Positions 15,128 through 21,936 are shown, counted from the first letter of the stretch. The stretch is DNA of 23,402 nucleotides from a virus (IMGVR_UViG_3300027509_000036:1-23402), one strand, 5' to 3'. The notes: generated by a model not told the origin, from the sequence alone. Translations and numbers: made by a program.

Positions 15128-15739
15128 ATGCGTAAAGACCAGAAGCGTAAAATTCGATCTAGAATCCGCAAAAAACCAAATCCAAATTACAAAAAACAAC
15201 AATACGAATATGCAATTGATCTGTGTTCAGATCTACGAGAATTGTCTGAGAGTTTAGAAGATCCTGATCAACGACGGGAGCTTAAGCGATTGTCTCGTTG
15301 TATGTCTCATGTTATTACAGTTATAAGTAAGTCTAATACCGGCGGTAAAAGTCTGCAGCCACAAGATTTTGATGTATATCATTCCGTGTACGTTGTAGAG
15401 TGGATTGAACAAGATGACGATCCACGCGATCCACCTGCGCCGATGTTAATTTTGAACTTAGGTGATTTAGCAGAAGCTGTAAATTTGAGTAAGACATCTA
15501 CAAATAAATATACTCGAAATTACAAAAAACATCTTAAGACAACTATGACTATAGATCCACGACTTCCCGAAGAGTACGCTTTCAAAAGTCCGGTATGGAT
15601 ACAACGATTTGCAGATACCGAAGAGTCAGTAGCGAGGCTTATAGAGTTAGGTTTTGAGAGTCGGCTTGATGAAATCCGGTATGCGTGGTTACCAGAAGTG
15701 AGGCGAGTACCACCAGAGCCTGATGAAGATAAAAAATGA
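15128..15739 (+). CDS. Unknown basic protein, possible DNA-binding regulator
   Basis: A 203-aa protein on the opposite strand to the surrounding blocks. The N-terminus is very basic (MRKDQKRKIRSRIRKKPN), the middle is acidic (WIEQDDDPRDPP), and LGDLAEAVNLSKTSTNKYTR near residues 110-130 could be a helix-turn-helix. Being divergent from integrase across the control region, it holds the position of a phage repressor or early regulator, but no family is recognised. No clear Shine-Dalgarno precedes ATG 15128. It ends against a terminator that serves the opposite strand. Confidence 0.65.
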   Translation: MRKDQKRKIRSRIRKKPNPNYKKQQYEYAIDLCSDLRELSESLEDPDQRRELKRLSRCMSHVITVISKSNTGGKSLQPQDFDVYHSVYVVEWIEQDDDPRDPPAPMLILNLGDLAEAVNLSKTSTNKYTRNYKKHLKTTMTIDPRLPEEYAFKSPVWIQRFADTEESVARLIELGFESRLDEIRYAWLPEVRRVPPEPDEDKK

Positions 15740-15785
15740 AAAATGAAACCCACCGAAAAACCTAGGAGAGTAGTCAGTCGGCGGG
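15727..15785 (-). terminator. Minus-strand terminator in the convergent gap
   Basis: On the minus strand CCCGCCGA (15785-15778) pairs with TCGGTGGG (15756-15749), 8 bp with one G-U, followed by TTTCATTTTTCATTTTTT. It would stop transcripts from the CGTATATA motif at 15818 or from the 52-aa gene before they enter the plus-strand gene. Confidence 0.6.
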
Positions 15786-15817
15786 ATCATTTCAACTATG
15801 GAAAAACTTAACATGAC

Positions 15818-15825
15818 TATATACG
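15818..15825 (-). promoter_or_regulatory. CGTATATA motif after the 52-aa gene
   Basis: Minus-strand context is CTAATTACGTATATAGTCATG, directly after the stop of the 52-aa gene and about 30 nt before the terminator hairpin. No convincing gene lies between, so any transcript would be a very short RNA. Confidence 0.4.
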
Positions 15826-15828
15826 TAA

Positions 15829-15987
15829 TTAGTCGGATGTCGGTTCCAGTATTTCCGTAATTTCTTTTAATTTTTCAGCGATGGCTGTTAATTTAGTAAT
15901 ATCAACAAGTATAGATAATTTACTGTCTGATACGTAGCTAGTCGTCGGTAGCAATTTGTCTGCGTCAACTTCGAGTGTAATTTTCAT
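15829..15987 (-). CDS. Small unknown phage protein (52 aa)
   Basis: The frame encodes MKITLEVDADKLL at the start, then a helical C-terminus with ITKLTAIAEKLKEITEIL. The composition and a beta-strand followed by an amphipathic helix look like a genuine small phage protein. There is no ribosome-binding site; a CGTATATA motif ends 5 nt before ATG 15987, which fits leaderless expression. Its function is unknown. Confidence 0.6.
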   Translation of the reverse strand: MKITLEVDADKLLPTTSYVSDSKLSILVDITKLTAIAEKLKEITEILEPTSD

Positions 15988-15992
15988 ACTGC

Positions 15993-16000
15993 TATATACG
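15993..16000 (-). promoter_or_regulatory. CGTATATA motif 5 nt before the 52-aa gene
   Basis: Minus-strand context is GAAATCCCGTATATAGCAGT followed by ATG, the same spacing as at 10156-10163. Confidence 0.5.
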
Positions 16001-16023
16001 GGATTTCAAAAGTCGTTTTTGCA

Positions 16024-16069
16024 TTTTTGGATTTTGAAAAATTGTCAAATTGCTATCCAAAAATATACG
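16024..16069 (-). repeat. AT-rich hairpin with variant CGTATATT motif
   Basis: TTTTTGGAT (16024-16032) and ATCCAAAAA (16055-16063) form a perfect 9-bp stem with a 22-nt loop. The variant motif ACGTATATT (16070-16062) overlaps one arm. It lies in the gap between divergent small genes. Confidence 0.55.
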
Positions 16070-16093
16070 TAGGTAACCAGTAGGACAATAAAT

Positions 16094-16101
16094 CGTAAAT
16101 A
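16094..16101 (+). promoter_or_regulatory. CGTAAATA motif, plus strand
   Basis: Plus-strand context is TAAATCGTAAATATAGATAT, 27 nt before the ATG at 16129, with AGAGG between them. Confidence 0.45.
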
Positions 16102-16128
16102 TAGATATAACCAGAAGAGGATATATTT

Positions 16129-16233
16129 ATGTTTGAAGATTTAATAGAAGTATTAGCAGAGTTAGAACGACACGAGGCGCTGCGTAAGCTTATAAGATTG
16201 GATACTGAGCAGGAGTCCAATGCTGATGAGTAA
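16129..16233 (+). CDS. Mini-protein (34 aa), unknown
   Basis: ATG 16129 has AGAGG 8 nt upstream. The product, beginning MFEDLIEVLAELERHEALRK, is a single predicted acidic amphipathic helix. Its 3' end overlaps the start of the next gene, so the two are probably coupled. A good ribosome-binding site and the coupling support it despite its size. Confidence 0.55.
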   Translation: MFEDLIEVLAELERHEALRKLIRLDTEQESNADE

Positions 16234-16453
16234 TTACACTGTAGTGTCACCAGAAGGTGTTGAGTACACGTTTGATGATCCGATGGAGTTTGCTGTTGAG
16301 CATGGCATACAAAGCAAGTACCACTTCAACGAAATGTGTCGTGGATTGCCCGTCAAAGGTGGATGGAATTCGGGTGCCTATAGTGGCGTCAAAGAGGGCT
16401 ATAGAATCTACTATCGGAATGTAGTGAAAGGTTGGAAAATAGCCTCTGAATAG
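16220..16453 (+). CDS. Stand-alone NUMOD-like DNA-binding domain protein
   Basis: A 77-aa protein resembling the modular DNA-binding repeats at the C-terminus of phage HNH/GIY-YIG homing nucleases: VVSPEGVEYTFDDPMEFAVE, then HFNEMCRGLPVKGGWNSG and a closing VKGWKIAS. No HNH or GIY-YIG catalytic domain is present, so it is a free DNA-binding module or the remnant of a homing endonuclease. AGGAG sits 4 nt before ATG 16220 and 10 nt before the in-frame ATG 16226, so the start is uncertain. Confidence 0.65.
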   Translation: MLMSNYTVVSPEGVEYTFDDPMEFAVEHGIQSKYHFNEMCRGLPVKGGWNSGAYSGVKEGYRIYYRNVVKGWKIASE

Positions 16454-16467
16454 TAGTCTCTGATAGT

Positions 16468-16561
16468 CCTTTGTCCTACGTTTCTGCAGAAAACGAGGGT
16501 AATTACTCAGGGACACTCTGATTCCTTTATCCTACGCTTTCTGATACGAGTAGGACAAAGG
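16468..16561. repeat. Repeated GTAGGACAAAGG words and hairpin between convergent genes
   Basis: CCTTTGTCCTAC (16468-16479) and CCTTTATCCTAC (16524-16535) are near-identical direct repeats, each able to pair with GTAGGACAAAGG (16550-16561). A further GTAGGACAA lies at 16080-16088. The 168-nt gap (16454-16621) between convergent genes holds no gene. Confidence 0.75.
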
Positions 16562-16621
16562 GCTGTAGGTATACTTTGAAAATAACTACACTTTTTTGTT
16601 CACTTTCAGCAAAAAACAAGC

Positions 16622-16831
16622 TTATATCTCTAACAGTGCTTCCACGTGCATCTGCATAACAGTGCAATCTCTTAAATATGAGAATCTTTTATTTTCAGTA
16701 GAAAACCGCAATGCAGTACCTAATTTTAATTGCTTTACAAGACGTCGTTGCTCACGATTTGATATTGATTGAGTAAGATCAATAAATTCCTGTAACTCTG
16801 CATCATTCAATATTTTTAGATTGTCACTCAC
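16622..16831 (-). CDS. Small unknown protein (69 aa), replication-operon tail
   Basis: The protein begins MSDNLKILNDAELQEFIDLT and looks helical. GTG 16831 is chosen because it overlaps the preceding stop as GTGA; a TTG at 16849 would extend into the previous gene. No family is recognised. It is the last member of a chain of overlapping small genes. Confidence 0.6.
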   Translation of the reverse strand: MSDNLKILNDAELQEFIDLTQSISNREQRRLVKQLKLGTALRFSTENKRFSYLRDCTVMQMHVEALLEI

Positions 16832-17079
16832 AGCATATCTAACTGCCAAAGCGCATATGCAACTCGCCAGATCCCGTAAAGATAATCAGTCTCATCTAGT
16901 AATTGTTCAGTCATCTTAATAGTCCCGTAAGTCGCGCGCTTTTTAGATAATTTATCGAGCTTCGTATATCGGTTTGTGAGCATCGTAGAGACTGCTTGGA
17001 GGTGAGTCTGGTGGTTGCTATAGCGTTTGATGTCTGATGTCTTCAGGACGCTCTCAGATAGGTCTGTGTTGATTGTCAT
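16828..17079 (-). CDS. Small unknown protein (83 aa)
   Basis: ATG 17079 overlaps the preceding stop as ATGA, and its own stop overlaps the next GTG. The sequence is mixed charged with a basic middle (RYTKLDKLSKKRATYG) and an aromatic C-terminus (YLYGIWRVAYALW). No membrane segment or motif is clear. Tight coupling on both sides supports it as real. Confidence 0.65.
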   Translation of the reverse strand: MTINTDLSESVLKTSDIKRYSNHQTHLQAVSTMLTNRYTKLDKLSKKRATYGTIKMTEQLLDETDYLYGIWRVAYALWQLDML

Positions 17080-17339
17080 AGGTTCGCCATCTCATCTAAC
17101 TCACGATTGCGTAGAAACTCTAAATATCGTCGCTGGTTGTTTAGTATATTAATAACATCTAAGCATATCTCTGAGTTTTGCTCGTACCAAAGTCCATTGC
17201 AGTTTTCTAGAGTGGTTTTTGTTAAATCTATCTGTTCGATGATTTGCTCTAGTGATAATTTTTGTATAAATTTTAGTACATGCTGCTGAGAAGGTTGGAT
17301 AGTCAGAGCGTTCTGTATGTGTTCAGCGTGTAAGTTCAT
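17076..17339 (-). CDS. Small unknown protein (87 aa)
   Basis: AGGAG lies 8 nt before ATG 17339. The protein is helical (FIQKLSLEQIIEQIDLTKTT) with a single CNGLWYEQ segment. No family is recognised. It heads the coupled trio 17339-16622. Confidence 0.65.
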   Translation of the reverse strand: MNLHAEHIQNALTIQPSQQHVLKFIQKLSLEQIIEQIDLTKTTLENCNGLWYEQNSEICLDVINILNNQRRYLEFLRNRELDEMANL

Positions 17340-17357
17340 TTTATTTTTCTCCTGTGT

Positions 17358-17441
17358 TTATTTATAAAAGTTGTAGAACTGTGTAACTGCGTTTTTTAGT
17401 TCATCGAATGTCATAGATTTTTCATATCTTAGGTAGGTCAT
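17358..17441 (-). CDS. Mini-protein (27 aa)
   Basis: ATG 17441 overlaps the stop of the 52-aa gene as ATGA. The product begins MTYLRYEKSMTFDELKNAVT. It is supported by coupling, coding-like composition and its fit in the gene chain. Confidence 0.45.
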   Translation of the reverse strand: MTYLRYEKSMTFDELKNAVTQFYNFYK

Positions 17442-17596
17442 AGTTGGATTAACTCATGTATTCGATCATGCATTAGTCCGTCACACAATTCCTGTCTATG
17501 TTCGATCATTATCGAAAGTACCTCTTTCTCCTGATCAATATCAACCATCAACCCAGATGCAATCTTCTCTTCGGTCAATTCAATAAGTTTATTCAT
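17438..17596 (-). CDS. Small unknown protein (52 aa)
   Basis: The frame begins MNKLIELTEEKIASGLMVDI and reads as an acidic helical protein. It overlaps the next gene by ATGA. There is no strong Shine-Dalgarno. The chain of coupled frames and the amino-acid make-up support it. Confidence 0.5.
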   Translation of the reverse strand: MNKLIELTEEKIASGLMVDIDQEKEVLSIMIEHRQELCDGLMHDRIHELIQL

Positions 17597-17617
17597 CTGG
17601 ATTACATCGTAATGATA

Positions 17618-17668
17618 TTACGCACTCTTAAGCCTAGCTGGAGTGAAATCCCACGAATGTATACTCAT
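17618..17668 (-). CDS. Possible 16-aa leader peptide
   Basis: A short frame, MSIHSWDFTPARLKSA, from ATG 17668; its stop region forms the 6-bp dyad CGTAAT/ATTACG (about 17609-17623). It lies upstream of the 52-aa gene. Too short to be sure. Confidence 0.2.
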   Translation of the reverse strand: MSIHSWDFTPARLKSA

Positions 17669-17783
17669 AACTTCACCATTGCATTGATCAAGTCGGATAG
17701 ACTTTCGTTTTCTTGTTTAATGTATTTGATATGTCGTGTTCTCCTGTTGTGGTTATTTATGGTTTATGTTGAAGTTCAACTTC

Positions 17784-17851
17784 AAGTGTCACGCCAGAAA
17801 TTGAAGTTACTCTATACTATTAGAGCAACTCTGATTTCTGGCGTGACACTT
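17784..17851. repeat. 68-nt inverted repeat, unit 1
   Basis: AAGTGTCACGCCAGAAAT (17784-17801) and its exact complement (17834-17851) give an 18-bp perfect stem. Inside, AGTTACTCTA and TAGAGCAACT give a further 10 bp with one mismatch (G-U on one strand) around TACTAT. The two stems are separated by a symmetric 3-nt mismatch. Confidence 0.95.
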
Positions 17852-17887
17852 AACATCAATCCCACCAATCTTCACGAGTTCAACTTC

Positions 17888-17955
17888 AAGTGTCACGCCA
17901 GAAATTGAAGTTACTCTATACTATTAGAGCAACTCTGATTTCTGGCGTGACACTT
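17888..17955. repeat. 68-nt inverted repeat, unit 2
   Basis: Identical to unit 1, with arms at 17888-17905 and 17938-17955. It lies 4 nt before the stop of the replication gene on the minus strand side, so it could also serve as its terminator, though no T-run follows. Confidence 0.95.
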
Positions 17956-17959
17956 AACA

Positions 17960-18694
17960 TCAATCCCACCAATCTTCACGAGTTCTACGGGTTATAGCTG
18001 ACTCAATGACCTCATTAATCTCAACATCAAGCTGAGTAATACGAATTCTCTCGCCATTCTCCCTCACTTGCTTACTCTTTGTTAAAGTCATCCCAGCTTT
18101 CTTAATGAAGTCACCAACTACTCGTAATGGCTCATTCTCCATTCTCTCGCCATCCACAGACATTCCAAGCAATGCCTTGATATCATGTGACATCTCTTCT
18201 TGTATAGCCCAATCACTAAACCTTTCAACATTTGGTGCACTCTTCGAGAATACATGAATACAATCAGGTCCATCAATACCCAACTTAGACAATCCAATAT
18301 CAATTAATTCTCTCTTCGCTACCTGAGTTCCATAGTCAATCACATGATTTTTAGCAACATCATATCTATCAGAATCTTCTAATTCCTGATCAACTCGCTC
18401 ATACCACTCACGAGCTTTCACAAGCCACCCAACTTTATTAAATTCATGTTCAATGATACTCAGCTCTTCATCTTCAACACTTGCACACCAGAACTGTTCA
18501 AGATCATATCGACATAATGCAAATTTCTCATCTAGTCGTTTACCTTTCTTCTTACGCAATCGCTTAGCATCATCTTCATCGATCACATAAGCCGCTCTTA
18601 TATTATCAATGTAGTTCTGTCGGCCCTTCTTTTTTGCTGAGGATAGACAGACTTGCCTATCCTCCTCGACTTTCCCAAATAATTCACCTTCCAC
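17960..18694 (-). CDS. C-terminal part of the replication primase-helicase (separate frame)
   Basis: A 244-aa frame overlapping the end of the helicase gene by 97 nt in the -1 frame. It begins at GTG 18694 with AAGG too close to act as a normal ribosome-binding site. The sequence is helical and charged (GRQNYIDNIRAAYVIDEDDA, KKKGKRLDEKFALC), without a catalytic motif, and ends RTREDWWD. It most likely continues the upstream protein: adding one A to the A6 run at 18630-18635, or a -1 shift there, joins them as one chain of about 1,010 residues. As a free protein it would be a small helical replication accessory factor. Confidence 0.65.
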   Translation of the reverse strand: MEGELFGKVEEDRQVCLSSAKKKGRQNYIDNIRAAYVIDEDDAKRLRKKKGKRLDEKFALCRYDLEQFWCASVEDEELSIIEHEFNKVGWLVKAREWYERVDQELEDSDRYDVAKNHVIDYGTQVAKRELIDIGLSKLGIDGPDCIHVFSKSAPNVERFSDWAIQEEMSHDIKALLGMSVDGERMENEPLRVVGDFIKKAGMTLTKSKQVRENGERIRITQLDVEINEVIESAITRRTREDWWD

Positions 18695-20991
18695 CCTTGA
18701 TCACGCTTCATACGAACATAATTTCCAAATACGTAATTCTTGGCCAAATTATCAGCGGCAACCACTTTCACATGAATTTCTTTGAGGAACTCATACCATG
18801 ATGAATCCTTTTTCGGAATGTCGGAACATAACTCTTCAACCAGAGCAGCATTGCGCGCCAATAGGTCTCTGATCACATCAACGTCAACACAATCACTACA
18901 TTGTCGCTTGGTGACAAACGCGGAGTACTCTCCACCATGTCTAACACGAGCCATCTGCTGGTCAAAATCTGAGTGAGTGATATTGTTGAAGTTGAATATA
19001 CCTATAACATGATCGAACGACCCTTGAATATCAACACCAGTACCAATCGAAGGAGTCGCCAGTACTATCTCACCCTCGAACTTCTCACCTTCAGACAACG
19101 ATCCTAGATACTTGATATAGTCCAATATCTCGATAGTGTCTGAATTGTCTCCATGTATAGCAGTGTGCCTAATACCTCGATCCCTAAGATGCGTAGAGAA
19201 CGCCATTACCCAATTTTTACTATTGGTTGTAACAAAAACAGAATCACCAGATTTTACACAACGATTGATGTGATTTTCAATGTTCACTTGATTTTCATAT
19301 ACATCAATACACTTACCACTAACCTTATATTCGTTCTCTTGGAATATCATATTCGGTAATACCATCGAATCATCAATATCCACTTCACCTCGAATCATCA
19401 TTAACGTTTCAACTGTTATCATGCCTAAATCAGCATCAAGACATACTACTTGTTTAGCACACTTGATAATTCTATAAAAGAGTCGGGCTATCATTGCTCT
19501 GTCCTTGCTGTGGATAGTCCCTTTCTTTTGAGCCAGTGTTCGAATAACTTGCTCACATTCATCGATCAACACAATGTCATATCCCTTACCGAAAATTACT
19601 CGCTCTTCAATCCTTCGTAAAGAGTTGATACAAATGGCAAGTTCGTCACTGCTCTGTAAATCGGTTCCTGTACTGTCCTTGTAATTGTCCAAACCTATAC
19701 GAGTGGATTGATCTGCAAGTAGACTGATCCGATGTCCTATGTTCAACACTGATAGACCCTTGGCTCTAGCCTTCTCTACGAGTGATTTTAGTTGATATGT
19801 TTTACCAGTACCCTTTGGTGATTTTATAAATGTCTCACCGTCATGCAACTCAATCGGAGCACAATGTTCATGAGTGTATTTTACTATAGGTGACTCTTCT
19901 TCTTCTTCATCATCATCATCATCGATATCCACATCAGCAGCAACACGAGCCGCTTTATTTGCTTTACTCTTTGCCACCATATCTTCGAGTACAGTATCAA
20001 CGACATTAACACTAGTGTTATTCAAGCTAAATTCAGGATATCCATTTTCCTGCACTAACCTAATAAGACTTCCTATAGCACGATCATCAGGATCGATATT
20101 CTGGAGACTATTATTGATGAATTCTATAGAACCATAACTACCATCAGATAAATTCTTGATCCAATTCTCATCAAACTCAGCAGCAACCATTGAATTAATG
20201 AATTTGTACCAAGGATCGTATTCAACGCCATCCTCAAAGATATAGAAGATCATCTCAGCCAATTTTACTTTATCGGCTTGTGTTGATGGACTGAATACTT
20301 TACCTACTTGCTTCGATATCTTCTTCTCACGATCAATAATCTTTTGATCCCGCTTGAACGCAAGTGCATCAAGTAATTTGCCGTCATTGTAGGTCATGTA
20401 GAATTCATCTTCGTAACCCTTACGCGCTACGGGAGCAACGTAACCACGGGCACGAGAGCTGTTGCTGTTGTCCACCCTTGCAGTATCCAGAAAATCAGTG
20501 AATATAGCGTCGCGACGTTCATGGTGCTCTTCCACTGCCATGTGTCGCTTCAAAGGAAAGTACATCCTGAATCGTGGTCCAATATCACCCTTGCCATCTG
20601 GTGAATTATGTGAGAATGATGTGTGTAGGACATACGCATACTCGGAGTAACGCTGTTCCGCTTCTTCGATAGTCATACCACCATCATGGTCAGCAACGAT
20701 CATCGTATAGTCTTCGCCATACATCCACTTCTTGCGAATACAATCATCTTGACCGTTCCATTCCATTCGTCCAACGTCATCATCATCTCTGAAAGTTAGT
20801 GGATATATGTATGGTGCATTGTGTTTATTGTCAGTCACCATCTTAAGTGATTTCAACTGTTCATAGAACTCACCAAAGGTCATAGTGAATTGATCTTCTG
20901 ATCTTATACCGCCCTTGTTGGTTTCCCTATCACCATCTACGTCAGGTCGTACCATTGCGTATTTTATTTCTGTTGATTTTGACTTACTCAT
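18598..20991 (-). CDS. Primase-polymerase-like plus SF2 helicase replication protein
   Basis: A 797-aa replication initiator; numbers here count from the in-frame ATG at 21006. Residues about 95-200 resemble an archaeo-eukaryotic-type primase: Asp106-His-Asp108 in MIVADHDGG, then VLHTSFSH and GPRFRMYFPL. An acidic Asp/Glu run (360-371) links to a helicase like herpes-type origin-binding proteins and CyRepA-type plasmid initiators: Walker A SPKGTGKT (396-403), Walker B LIDECEQ (480-486), CLDADLG (522-528), TPSIGTGVDIQG (651-662) and QQMARVRHGG (683-692) with arginine finger. ATG 20991 is chosen because GGAGG lies 8 nt upstream and it overlaps the preceding stop. The 3' end is out of frame with its probable continuation. 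Confidence 0.85.
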   Translation of the reverse strand: MSKSKSTEIKYAMVRPDVDGDRETNKGGIRSEDQFTMTFGEFYEQLKSLKMVTDNKHNAPYIYPLTFRDDDDVGRMEWNGQDDCIRKKWMYGEDYTMIVADHDGGMTIEEAEQRYSEYAYVLHTSFSHNSPDGKGDIGPRFRMYFPLKRHMAVEEHHERRDAIFTDFLDTARVDNSNSSRARGYVAPVARKGYEDEFYMTYNDGKLLDALAFKRDQKIIDREKKISKQVGKVFSPSTQADKVKLAEMIFYIFEDGVEYDPWYKFINSMVAAEFDENWIKNLSDGSYGSIEFINNSLQNIDPDDRAIGSLIRLVQENGYPEFSLNNTSVNVVDTVLEDMVAKSKANKAARVAADVDIDDDDDEEEEESPIVKYTHEHCAPIELHDGETFIKSPKGTGKTYQLKSLVEKARAKGLSVLNIGHRISLLADQSTRIGLDNYKDSTGTDLQSSDELAICINSLRRIEERVIFGKGYDIVLIDECEQVIRTLAQKKGTIHSKDRAMIARLFYRIIKCAKQVVCLDADLGMITVETLMMIRGEVDIDDSMVLPNMIFQENEYKVSGKCIDVYENQVNIENHINRCVKSGDSVFVTTNSKNWVMAFSTHLRDRGIRHTAIHGDNSDTIEILDYIKYLGSLSEGEKFEGEIVLATPSIGTGVDIQGSFDHVIGIFNFNNITHSDFDQQMARVRHGGEYSAFVTKRQCSDCVDVDVIRDLLARNAALVEELCSDIPKKDSSWYEFLKEIHVKVVAADNLAKNYVFGNYVRMKRDQGWKVNYLGKSRRIGKSVYPQQKRRADRTTLII

Positions 20992-21649
20992 CGAAAAGTC
21001 CTCCATGTGTTATATCAACTTGCTTATTTTTATTTATAACTTTTCCGATTTGTATATCAAACAAATCAAAATTCTCTTGATTTAACTGCTTTTCAATGTA
21101 ATATGATCCATCCACAACCTTGACTGGACTATGAAAACCAACGCCAGATTTTAAGTCTGTTGGCTCCGCTGTGGTGAAAATCTTCTTCAATTTTGCATGT
21201 CTTTTTGTCATATCTTTTTTAACGAAACGAGTTTCACATGGCAAGTACACTCGATACTCACGACCATCATTCTCAGTCGGTGGGATGCTGTGTATGATGT
21301 AATTCCAATCTTCAAGCTCTTCCAATACATCATCTATATCAGTTCCAGCTATAACATCAAATATGAGCATCTGACTGTCATGCAGGTTTTTACTGTTGTT
21401 GCCAGTAGTCTTGCCTTTAAAGTCATGGTCTATGCAACTCCAAGCAGTGATCGATCCAGCCTCGCTTATACCCACATTGACGTTGATATTTATAGGATTT
21501 TCAATTAAGTGACAAATAGCTTCTAATTTAAATTCGTCTTTTATTACTCTAGTGAATTGCAGGGTATTATCAATAGTCTCAACCTGTTTGATGTAACTGA
21601 ATATCCTACGTCCATCGAGATCATCAAAAAATGTCATTGGTATCATCAT
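20984..21649 (-). CDS. Primase-like protein with altered active site
   Basis: A 221-aa protein whose residues about 90-150 follow the same pattern as the primase region of the next gene: MLIFDVIAGTDIDDVLEELE, then YIIHSIPPTEN and REYRVYLPCE. The Asp-x-Asp pair expected at the metal site is not preserved (FDVIAG), so it may be a catalytically weak paralogue, a regulatory primase subunit, or the AEP-like half of a two-chain enzyme. GGGAG precedes ATG 21649, which overlaps the preceding stop as ATGA; the 3' end overlaps the next gene. Confidence 0.6.
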   Translation of the reverse strand: MMIPMTFFDDLDGRRIFSYIKQVETIDNTLQFTRVIKDEFKLEAICHLIENPININVNVGISEAGSITAWSCIDHDFKGKTTGNNSKNLHDSQMLIFDVIAGTDIDDVLEELEDWNYIIHSIPPTENDGREYRVYLPCETRFVKKDMTKRHAKLKKIFTTAEPTDLKSGVGFHSPVKVVDGSYYIEKQLNQENFDLFDIQIGKVINKNKQVDITHGGLFDE

Positions 21650-21936
21650 GATATTTCTCCCTTCATAACTCGTCGTGCTCCAAGATCAATCAACTTTTTT
21701 TCAATCTCTTCGTCAGTCGAAGGATTGGCGTACTTCATACGACCATCATCAAGTCGATTCTGTTGTTGTCTCAACCATGACTTCATTAGACGCTCAGTCT
21801 CGTTATACTTCTCGATATCATTGCTTTCTGAAGCATCTTTCATATCCATCATCAATCGTTCCCATATCACCTCCAGTTGCGAGTTACTGGCTTTCTTAAT
21901 AGCCGAATATTTCTTTATTAAATTCCTATCAATCAT
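21646..21936 (-). CDS. Small helical unknown protein (96 aa), replication operon
   Basis: Begins MIDRNLIKKYSAIKKASNSQ and is charged and helical throughout (LEVIWERLMMDMKDASESND, WLRQQQNRLDDGRM). ATGA overlaps join it to the genes on both sides. There is no motif; a helicase-loader or primase partner role is possible from context only. Confidence 0.65.
   Translation of the reverse strand: MIDRNLIKKYSAIKKASNSQLEVIWERLMMDMKDASESNDIEKYNETERLMKSWLRQQQNRLDDGRMKYANPSTDEEIEKKLIDLGARRVMKGEIS

Larger units (their letters stand above)
17773..17985. repeat. Exact 104-bp tandem duplication
   Basis: Units 17773-17876 and 17877-17980 are identical base for base, followed by 5 bases of a third copy. Each unit carries a 68-nt inverted repeat, the octamer TTGAAGTT or its complement, and a copy of the last codons (GEDWWD-like end) and stop of the replication gene that ends at 17960. 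The 362-nt interval between that stop and the 52-aa gene at 17596 otherwise has no firm gene. Confidence 0.97.

Noticed and set aside
15620-15815. Minus-strand frame beginning near 15812 (about 40 codons)
   Set aside because: It runs through the terminator hairpin and antisense to the 203-aa gene, and its Phe/Trp-rich product looks like the shadow of coding and T-rich sequence.
17668-17750. A further small minus-strand gene behind the AGGAG at about 17740
   Set aside because: The frame reads RHIKYIKQENESLSDLINAM and looks coding, but no ATG, GTG or TTG follows the ribosome-binding site in frame; it may be a decayed gene or use a rare start.
17784-17851. Protelomerase (telomere resolution) site because of the long palindrome
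   Set aside because: The centre is not palindromic, two copies lie in tandem, and the only recombinase in the window is a normal integrase of 427 aa with no protelomerase features.
17773-17985. CRISPR-like repeat array
   Set aside because: There are only two units, in direct contact and identical throughout including the would-be spacer, and no cas genes are present.
18118-20650. Several open frames of 60-100 codons inside the helicase and 244-aa genes on both strands
   Set aside because: They are fully nested in a gene with clear helicase motifs and lack ribosome-binding sites.
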